Source: Pelargonium nanum (taxonomy: Eukaryota > Streptophyta > Magnoliopsida > Geraniales > Geraniaceae). From it: 37,314 bases of DNA. The position numbers and the translations under genes were made by a program. How positions within the stretch are numbered: the first letter of the stretch is position 1; each line of letters starts with the position of its first letter. The DNA lies in NCBI GenBank assembly GCA_036897485.1, contig JAYMTF010000396.1, forward strand, positions 1 through 37,314, in the 5' to 3' direction. The notes beneath the pieces are model-generated. The model searched no databases, was not told the DNA's origin, and worked only from the letters and a program-made list of their open reading frames with translations. Below are positions 29,965 to 37,314 of the stretch, piece by piece.

Positions 29965-32579
29965 TCACTTCAACGAGTTCTCGATATCAATCACAAATCG
30001 GTACTTCACATCCTTTTTTATCAACCTTTCTAGTGCTTCATTTGCATACTGAATTGGAACCACTTCAATCTCTGGGTAAATGTTTCTATCAGCACAGAAG
30101 TCTAACATTTCTTGTGTCTCTTTGGTACCACCTGTTACACTACCAGAAACAGATCTCATATCTGCCATAAGGTCAAATTGTATAAGGAGATCATTAGATT
30201 GATATCTTTGAAGCCATCAAGAACCAAAAACACAGTCTAAGATATGTGAAAGTAAAGGAATATATACCCATATTGAGGCTTGCAGGACTAAATTTAACTT
30301 CACTAGGGAACCCAACAAGGACTAGAACACCACCAGTTTTCAGCAGAGACATGTATGGATCAAATTGGTGATCACCAGATGCTGTGTCAATTATGAAATC
30401 CAATGATTTAGCCAGAGCCTGCACAAAATATACAAAGCCATTACCTTGTCAGCAAAAGGCTTATAGGTGGAGGGCCCAACGTGTATATCACGTAGCGAAA
30501 AACTTCACATTCTTTCAATGTTTGACATTAACACTCCCCCTCACGTGCAGGCCGGATAACACAACAGATATGACGTGGGCCAAGAAGGGAGGCAACAAAG
30601 ACTAGGCCCAAACAGAATCAGCTCTGATACCATGTTAGACTTGATCCAACCCAAAAGCTTAAGCTTATAGGTGGAGGGCCGAACGTGCATATCAAGTGGC
30701 AACAGACTTCACATTCTTTCAACCTGAGACATTAACAGGGTTAATAGCATGATCTATCCTTACCATCATCTGGTCATGATCAGATGAGAGCACAAAGTTG
30801 TCAGCACCAAGAACAGTGAGAGCTTCATCTTTCTTGGACATGCTTGTACTCAAAACTGTAACATTCAATCCAAAAGCCTTGCCAAACTTGACAGCCATGT
30901 GACCAAGACCTCCCAAGCCAATAACCCCCAAGGATTTACCTTTCTGCTGGTTCATCTTATGGCGAATCATCGGAGAGTACACTGTAATGCCCGCGCAAAG
31001 CAAAGGCGCTGCTGAAGCCAATGGATAGTTCTCTGAAATCTTGAAGCAGTATCTGCATATGGATCTCATTAGTTCTACTAAATCTCAGAGCTTATTTGGT
31101 AACATTTGAGTGAAAACTGAAAACTTACCTTTGATGGACAACAATGGAAGTAGAATAGCCTCCCTTTGTGACTGTACCATCCACATCAACTCCATTGAAA
31201 GTACGTACTGGTCGCTTCACACACTGAACTTCAAGCCTATCATTGCAGTAATTGCATTCTTGGCATGAGTTCACATATGTCCCAACTCCAACATGATCAC
31301 CAACCTTGAACCCTTTAACTTCAGACCCAACCTCTTTCACAATACCAACAATCTCATGTCTGATATATATGCAAAAATGGATACATTAGCTACTTCAAGA
31401 AACATAAATATCCATCCACTGCTGTTAGTGTATATGTATATATAGTTGTAGAGTATGTTTAATTCAGTCATTTCACTTCTTTTATTGCTCTATTTATAGA
31501 GCTTTTGTATATCTGTTTTGGGACATACTCTTTTGAATACAATATGTCTATAATTTTATCCAAACTACCGAAATCTTATATTAATTCAACTAACATGGTA
31601 TCAGAGTCATCCAGTGTATATATAGTTATAGAGTAGGGCTAGTTCAGTCATTTTAATTATTTTATTGCTCTATTTATAGAGCCTTTGTATATTTGTTTGG
31701 GGGCATATCTTATCTTAAACTAACACAATATCAGAGCCATCTAGTGTATGTGTATATGTATATATAGTTATAGAGTAGGGCTAATTCAGTCATTTCACTT
31801 CTTTTATTGCTCTATTTATAGAGTTTTTGTATATATGTTGTGGGGCATACTCTCTTGAATATAGTATATCCATAATCTTATCCAAACTACAGAAATCTTA
31901 TCTTAAACTAACATGGTATAGAGTCATCCGGTGTATATGTATATATAGTTGTAGACTAGGGCTAATTAGGTCATTTGACTTCTTTTATTGCTCTATTTAT
32001 AGAGCCTTTGTATATTTGTTTTGGGACATACTCTCTTGAATACAATATATCCTTAATCTTATCTTAAACTAACATGCTGTCAGAGCCATCCAATGTATAT
32101 GTATATATAGTTGTAAAGTAGGCAGTCATTTTACTTCCTTTATTACTTTTTATTTATAAAGCATTTGTATATTTGTTTTGGGACATACTCTCTTGAATAC
32201 AATATAAACATAATCTTATCAAAACTACGTAAATCTTATCTTAAACTAACAACTACAATACTCATAAGTTGCATACCCAGGAACCAAAGGATACTTGGAG
32301 TCCTGAAATTTGTTCCTAGTCCAGGCAACATCAGCATAACAAACCCCACAATGAGTAATCTTCAATGAAACATCATCACATTTGAGAGTCCTGAGCAGCC
32401 AAAAAAAATAGCTGGTGAATCTTGAAATGAAAACGATTTCATGAAATTAACACAAAAAAGGAATCATCAAAGATAGTAGTATCTACGTACCTGCGACTGA
32501 ATTTGTAAGGTGATAACAAACCAGAAGAATCTCTTGCAGCCCATCCAAGACAGTCCTCATTTACACTCTTGGAACCCAT
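29965..32579 (-). CDS. Zinc alcohol dehydrogenase, cinnamyl-alcohol/mannitol dehydrogenase type
   Basis: Six exons: 32491-32579, 32277-32390, 31129-31359, 30764-31052, 30268-30418 and 29965-30161; 356 aa. Catalytic zinc ligands are C47 (in HCGVCYADV), H69-E70 (in GHEIVG) and C164. Structural zinc ligands C100, C103, C106 and C114 are all present (CQECNYC...C). The dinucleotide motif GLGGLG is at 190-195, and [10 protein letters not shown] after the second strand fits NADP(H) preference. The family reduces hydroxycinnamaldehydes, geranial-type aldehydes or related substrates in the cytosol; this one looks like the mannitol dehydrogenase/8-hydroxygeraniol dehydrogenase branch rather than the lignin CAD4/5 branch, an inference from overall sequence. 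The exon 5/6 junction encodes Asp (NMDMRSV). Introns 2 and 4 are largely miniature LTR elements (see those entries), yet the reading frame is intact. Confidence 0.93.
30453..30737 (-). mobile_element. TRIM-like miniature LTR retrotransposon fossil (intron 4)
   Basis: Two diverged direct repeats, 30453-30533 and 30633-30737, act as LTRs. The 105-bp copy starts TGTTAG and ends TTAACA. Between them is only about 100 bp of non-coding DNA. Next to the long copy is a primer-binding site for initiator tRNA-Met (TGGTATCAGAGC on the minus strand, 30621-30632), and next to the other is a purine tract (GTGAGGGGGAG, 30534-30544, minus strand). LTR, primer site, purine tract and no genes define a TRIM. 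It lies in the same orientation as the host gene and fills most of intron 4. The two LTRs have visibly diverged and one is shortened, so it is an old copy. Confidence 0.75.
31423..32251 (+). mobile_element. Tandem array of five LTR units with primer sites (TRIM-like fossil, intron 2)
   Basis: Five related units, about 31423-31595, 31613-31725, 31743-31913, 31930-32074 and 32092-32251, each end in CTAACA or a close form. Four are followed directly by a 12-17 bp stretch resembling the initiator tRNA-Met primer site (TGGTATCAGAGC). The best unit is 173 bp, starts TGTTAG and ends CTAACA; units share a TATA-like CTATTTATAGAG and a TTTGGGGCATAC-like block. The array looks like repeated LTR-PBS modules with no internal domain, as reported for multimeric TRIMs. 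The flanks (ACTGC on the left, ACTAC on the right) are similar and may be a target duplication. It takes up about 90% of intron 2, antisense to the gene. Units differ in length and sequence, so it is degraded and non-autonomous. Confidence 0.72.
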
Positions 32580-33483
32580 AAGGTATCAGTTGCTGGTAAT
32601 TGGTAATCTTCAAGTAAATCTATATTACAATCAAGAATCTAAAAGGGTATTATTAGTACAACGTTAACAGTCAATATTTCGAATTTTATAGTAATAAGAG
32701 TCTCGTACAGTAAAACATTTTTGTTGTAACATTAGAAGAAAATCAATCAGCTAAAAGCTTACCAATGAAGATCAGTTTGCTCTCTTGCACTTCACGTTAT
32801 CTCTGTTGAATAAGCTCTATTGTATTTTTATTTTTGATGTTTTTTCTTTTTTTGTCTATGCCTTTATATAGGTGGACAAAACGTCACACACCTTAAAATT
32901 ACATATTCAATGACGTGGCCTGTTTATCTAACCCTGCTATTTTACTTTTTTTTTACCAGATAGCTACTACTGTAATATTTATTTTATTTGTTGGACTGGA
33001 ATAGAAGAACCTGCTCTGGATTGCTGAGCTGATCAGTGATGAAACAAGTACAAGACCTGACCTCATTGTGTGTTTTGTCTTGCAATGTACTCAAATTGAC
33101 CACATCATACATGGCAAAAACAGAGAACAAGAAGAAACCAAAAATCAGTATTTTGTGGCAAAACACAAACATTAGTTTCACAATCATTGTGGATGCTTCA
33201 AAACTATCACAACATGACAAAGCAAAGCCATTCAAGTATTTGTGCTTATAGATCCTTTTGATCCATCATAACCTGATTAGAGAACCATGCATAAAAATAG
33301 GTTCCGAAAAGAACAGAAGATTCAATGGTAGTATCTAGATACCTAGTATTCGCTCGAAAAACAAAATTGTCATTTATTGCAATCATGACGGATAAAAGGG
33401 TTTCAAGGCACATCTCGCTAAACGAAGCACTAATGCCATCACGCACCACAGTGAACAATGTCTTGGGTTCAATGAAGTCTCTC
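32580..33483. other. Leader and promoter of the dehydrogenase; 3' UTR of the next gene
   Basis: The left 300 bases are the 5' UTR and core promoter of the dehydrogenase gene. The right part, down from 33483, should contain the 3' UTR of the mitochondrial-protein gene. The other open frames here lack any protein signature. Confidence 0.55.
32862..32870 (-). promoter_or_regulatory. TATA box of the alcohol dehydrogenase gene
   Basis: TATATAAAG on the minus strand, placing transcription start near 32835. A likely leader intron (donor at 32762, acceptor at 32620) would remove 143 bp of the 5' UTR before the ATG at 32579; this intron is inferred from the splice motifs only. Confidence 0.65.
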
Positions 33484-35475
33484 TCACAGAAGTCTTTTAT
33501 GGCTTTGAAATCTATCTTTCTTGGAAGGTTTCTTTGGCTCCACTTTCACTTCTGGTTGAATTTCTGGTTCGTCAATTTGAGGTTCCTCAGGCAGAGTACA
33601 AATCAGGAATTTCTTGTTGGAGCCAACACTCTTGCACAAAAGCTTCATCATCTTCTTTCCCCTCATCCATTTGAACATTATCTTCATGTGTGTTTTGCTG
33701 GTAACTAGACTAGTATCCTGACAAGAAAAGCATATATAATTTTAATCAGTTCAAAATTGCTAGTGTAAAATACGACAATTCCAGTAGTTGCACATCCTTC
33801 CATAAAAATTAATTTGCTCACATCTCATCAATAGATTACACCCATGACCATGAGTACATAGCAAAAACTACAATTACATAGTTTTATAATTGATCTGAAA
33901 ATAACACTTACGGTTAAACTTCCACAACCAGACTCTTCCACTTGATACCCTAAACACTAAATGACAGTAACTCTTGAAACATTTGCTGTCATGATTACCC
34001 TGGCCAATGAACCCATTATAAAAAATAATAACAATCGCAATCATATTAGAATTTACTAATGTAAGGGCTAGTACCTATTGCCTGTTACTAGAACACCTGT
34101 GTCTAAGAAATCTACAACAATGTAGACTTAAGTGAGCTGTTGAACAATTCAATGCCCAATAACCTTTTCATGTTAAACAAGCCCATAAAGACCTTGCTTG
34201 TAAGAGAATGATATCAATATCAAGTATATGTGAATGACTCGTATATGTTGGTCAACAAGTACAGAGTTCTGTTAGCATACCAAAAATGTTGCAAAAATGT
34301 CTCAAAAGACTGATTTAATTTAAGGGAAAAATTGTAATAGAAGATACTTAGTGAGACAAGGATGTCATGGCATTTCTTTTAATGCAAGTGCTACAGTCGT
34401 TAAATACGAAAAAGTTCATCCAAAGTATAGGAGAATGTGGGTATCTTTTTCATATTTGTTAAGATGAGACACCTAAAACAGTTGTAGCAATCCATCAAAG
34501 CAGGCAGCAGAGAACAATGAGAAGGTATACAGATTCAATTCCTTACCCGATTAGACAGATTGAAGGCATAGTATTAAACATGTGTAAATATTGTATCTTG
34601 TTCTCTCAAACAAAGAACAAGAATGTTCTCACACTTTATATGCCCTACCTAGAAAAGAGGCAATGATAACCGAGCAGTATATCTCCATTAGTTATGACCA
34701 AGGACTAAATCACCAAAATATGCATAGATGAGCAAAAACTATCCACATACTAGAAAAATTTTGAACACGTGTGAGAAGGCAATAAAATTGAAACTTAAAA
34801 AAAAATAACAACTGCTTAATCTATTAAATTCTAGGAACAAGTGTGGGAGAGGGTCAAGGATAAAAGAGAGAACGAACAAGCATTAGAAGTTGTAATCCAA
34901 TCTTATAAGTAGAATACTCATCATAAACGAATCCTATACATACAAAAAGTTATCATTGAATGAATTGCCACTTCAACTAACAAGTCAATCTAGCTCAAAA
35001 AATTACCTTCATAGTTCAACTCTGACCTTGAAAATTCAGTTAATTTGCCAAGTAACAGGGTTAAGGGCTTAAGGCTATGAACCTCATGCATTGATCCGTC
35101 ATTTTTGGTTAGCATCATCAATTCTAAAAACATATTGTGCATTACACCTAAGAAATGAAAATATTCAAAGCAATCTATGATACTGATATTGCTATTGGTT
35201 TCACATAAAATTCAATATTGAATCAATGTTCATTTGATGAGCGAAATGCAATATACCTTGACAAGATTCCAGGCGTCGGCGTTGGTGAGAGGTCCATGTT
35301 GCTTGACGATGCCATACAGGCCTTCGGCAATGGAATAAGCTTGTGGAAAAGGCACCTTCGGATTGATTTTCCTCAAATTCACTGCTCGTTTCTTGGAGAA
35401 GTACCTCACGAGTGTGCCGCCAATACCGGCGGCCGAAGATCCGCCTAGTCCGCCGCGAAGACTAGCGAACCACAT
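33484..35475 (-). CDS. Probable mitochondrial 150-aa protein, plant family of unknown role
   Basis: Two exons, 35257-35475 and 33484-33717, separated by a 1539-bp phase-0 intron. The N-terminus MWFASLRGGLGGSSAAGIGG followed by TLVRYFSKKR is a classic mitochondrial presequence with a cleavage-type RYFS. The mature part has LRKINPKVPFPQAYSIAEGL, then a helix and KQHGPLTNADAWNLVK, and across the junction SKTHMKIMFKWMRGKKMMKL and SNKKFLICTLPEEP. It ends with a Glu/Pro/Lys-rich tail. The middle looks like a small winged-helix-type fold of a kind found in plant mitoribosome-associated proteins; that is only an impression, and I do not recognise a named family. The promoter carries site II, telo-box and G-box elements, which fits a nuclear gene for an organelle or translation protein. 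The joint between exons is supported by phase and by continuity of the conserved block. Confidence 0.75.
33718..35256 (-). other. Long intron of the mitochondrial-protein gene
   Basis: A 1539-bp AT-rich intron. I see no transposon ends, RNA gene or coding exon inside it, although a small exon of a different isoform cannot be excluded. Confidence 0.6.
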
Positions 35476-36442
35476 ATCTGGCCACCGCTCCGATCAGCAA
35501 CTTTTTTTTATCGCTCTTGAACCCAAACACGCTCGGGTTTCTTCTTAGCGTCACTTCCGACGAGAACTAAAGTGAAAAAATAGGGTTTTGCGTTGCAAGC
35601 TGATGCAGGAAGAGTAAACCCTCTTCTAATGATCACGTGATACTCACATGTTCACATTTGGGCTTCTACTCTCTTTTTTTGTTTAGATTTTCGAAGCGGG
35701 CCCGCGTTCAGCACGGGATCAACACATTTATATCACGCTTAGACTAATTCCATTCAAGCCAAATAGGACCACAAGGACGGTAAAACTCTCCTTACAAAAA
35801 TACCATTAGTGGGCTTCATGGTATATTTCAACAAAAATATCTCTCTCACACTTGCATTATAAGAGCATTCATATATATGGGACTCAATTCCGATCCTAAA
35901 TTGCCACATTATTAATATATATTAACATTTAATATACGCGTGTCATAATGTGATTTGTTGATATTTGATGATAAATTTTCGAATGAATAAATACCTCCTC
36001 TAAGAAGCGAACATTGAATGTGTGTTTTAAAGTCGCTTGCTACGCATCTAATGCTAGACTACGATTAAGTGAATCACGACAAAAACACAATATTTGAAAG
36101 AAAAAAAATACTAAATCACTCGAGTATCGGATTCATACATAATTTACATCACATCCCGTCTAAAGCGTATAACCAACATCTTGCAGGCCAAGTGGTCTAT
36201 TTTGTATATTGTGAAAAAGTGAAAAGAAACATTAGAATCAGCAGCTATTATTCACTGGTGAACTGATAACTACTGGAAGTCTAGATTGTGGCTCATCTGA
36301 ACCATGGACCCCAATGCTCACAATCACAGCAGACACAAATGGGCATTTCAATGCTAGACTTGCTGTGGGATTTGGAGAGTGTGTCATATACTTGCAGCCT
36401 TACTCTTGCTCCGATTCTGTAAAATTTGCATGCTACTTCTTT
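35476..36442. other. Intergenic: promoter of the mitochondrial-protein gene and FEY 3' flank
   Basis: Beyond the promoter module the sequence is AT-rich, with a GGGCCCGC stretch near 35698. The part just below 36443 should be the 3' UTR of the FEY-like gene. No additional gene is supported. Confidence 0.55.
35581..35664 (-). promoter_or_regulatory. Promoter module: telo-box, palindromic G-box, site II
   Basis: Upstream of the ATG at 35475 are a telo-box (AAACCCTA on the minus strand, 35581-35588), a G-box CACGTG at 35634-35639 inside the 10-bp palindrome ATCACGTGAT, and a site II element TGGGCT at 35659-35664. Telo-box plus site II is a common pair in plant genes for ribosomal and mitochondrial proteins. 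Functional use is inferred. Confidence 0.55.
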
Positions 36443-37290
36443 TTATGTTGTCTGTTCACAAACAGATCTCTCCTGATGAGATGCAAAATTTGATACTGAA
36501 GTGGTTGCAAGCTGCAACTCTCGAAATAGATCGGATGAAGTATTCCAAAGTTCTTCAGCAAGTTTGGTATTGCGCGAAAGAGCAGAAGAATTTAAAGTCC
36601 GACCATTTCCACCAAAAAAGTACGCTCCTGATATTTCCTGTAAATGACAACCGAATATAGGTCAGAGATCAAAAGACTAGCTTAAAGAGCAAGTGCTAGA
36701 ATTGAACAAAGAAACTATTCTGAACGTCGCTAAAATAGATTTTCGTAACCCATCTCATCTGCCATGATTGAGATCTTATCAGTTATGTGTTATCTACTTA
36801 CTGGAGGAGCAAGGGCTGCATCAATAACAGATTTGACTGCATTTTCTGGTGATTGCAAAAGGCCCAGAAGTTTAAGGACTATATATGCCATACGGGAAAG
36901 ACAAGAAGGTACTTCTCGCATGATGTTGGTTTCCACCACTCCAGGATCTACAGCACTAAAACGTCGTATAGAACCAGAAACGAAATGAACAACCAATCGA
37001 GAAATAATTAGCAATAAAGCATACTTTGGTAAAGTTAGCAGTTCTTAGCATATTGAAGTGAATGCAAATACTTTTAAGTTTTAACCTTGTTGATGATCCT
37101 TCAATCCTTAAATTTATGGTATTGAATAAACAATCAACTCTATTTCTAATCGATACAGGACAATCATGTGGATGCCATAATCCATTGAGTAAAAAGGAGT
37201 GTGTGAAGACTTACTTGACAGAGACTAAACGAGATTCATTCATCAAGCCAAGTTGTCGATGAAGCTCATAGGAGAACAGAAGTAAGCAAA
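36443..37290 (-). CDS. FEY-like short-chain dehydrogenase, C-terminal 140 aa (partial)
   Basis: Three exons are in the window: 37215-37290, 36802-36955 and 36443-36637 (stop at 36443-36445); earlier exons lie past the right edge. The joined pieces read LLLFSYELHRQLGLMNES, then NAVDPGVVETNIMREVPS, LKLLGLLQSPENAVKSVIDA, ALAPPEISGAYFFGGNGRTL and a tail ending ERSVCEQTT. The VDPGVVETNI block is the segment after the catalytic Tyr-x-x-x-Lys of short-chain dehydrogenases/reductases, and the C-terminal extension with YFFGG-GRT matches what I recall of the FOREVER YOUNG (FEY) oxidoreductase, involved in shoot meristem and leaf fate. The catalytic YxxxK and the Rossmann motif would be just upstream, outside the window. 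Phases and lengths agree across all three exons. Confidence 0.8.
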
Positions 37291-37314
37291 CTATCAACAA
37301 ATAATATCATGTTC

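Noticed and set aside
31827-32368. Short repeated plus-strand frames in the dehydrogenase intron
   Set aside because: They are translations of the tandem LTR units and repeat with them; not genes.
33246-33708. Frames on both strands below and across the last exon of the mitochondrial-protein gene (33246-33458 minus, 33325-33708 plus)
   Set aside because: The plus-strand frame is antisense to the supported exon 33484-33717, and the minus-strand one lies in its 3' flank. Neither shows a domain.

Overview
This window is nuclear DNA of a flowering plant, almost certainly a core eudicot. The evidence is multi-exon genes with GT-AG introns, AT-rich intergenic DNA, plant-only families (membrane-tethered NAC, ERF, WAT1/MtN21), plant promoter motifs (site II, telo-box, G-box) and plant transposon types (Stowaway MITEs, a tRNA-like SINE, TRIM-like LTR elements). 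I cannot name the genus. There is no operon logic; the genes are independent transcription units. All splice models below were read by eye and checked by exon length, phase and family continuity.

Layout. 1-36: right end of a Stowaway MITE cut by the window edge. 1112-1294 (-): small 60-aa protein with a good TATA box. 2151-5126 (-): 6-exon NAC factor with a C-terminal membrane anchor (NTL type, 630 aa). 6233-8708 (-): 6-exon RINGv (C4HC3) membrane E3 ligase, 273 aa. 8709-12019: long intergenic stretch with a SINE flanked by a 9-bp target duplication. 12020-12619 (+): single-exon His/Lys-rich 199-aa plant protein of unknown role. 13516-15112 (-): 6-exon WAT1-related transporter. 17530-18558 (-): intronless ERF (RAP2.11/ERN-like). 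18603-20828: spacer with a Stowaway MITE and a 5'-truncated LINE, then the leader of the next gene.

20829-27244 (+): NUP98 nucleoporin, 12 coding exons, 1028 aa, with FG repeats, a GLEBS motif and the C-terminal HFS self-cleaving domain. A Stowaway MITE lies in its last intron. 28207-29747 (+): second WAT1-related gene, in which two exons of the first gene are exactly fused. 29965-32579 (-): 6-exon cinnamyl-alcohol/mannitol dehydrogenase-type gene. Two of its introns are mostly made of miniature LTR elements: a TRIM in intron 4 and an unusual five-copy tandem LTR/primer-site array in intron 2. 33484-35475 (-): two-exon gene for a 150-aa probable mitochondrial protein. 36443 to the window end (-): last three exons of a FEY-like short-chain dehydrogenase.

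The most unusual structure is the tandem LTR/PBS array in intron 2 of the dehydrogenase gene, together with the second, oppositely oriented tRNA-Met-primed miniature element in intron 4 of the same gene.
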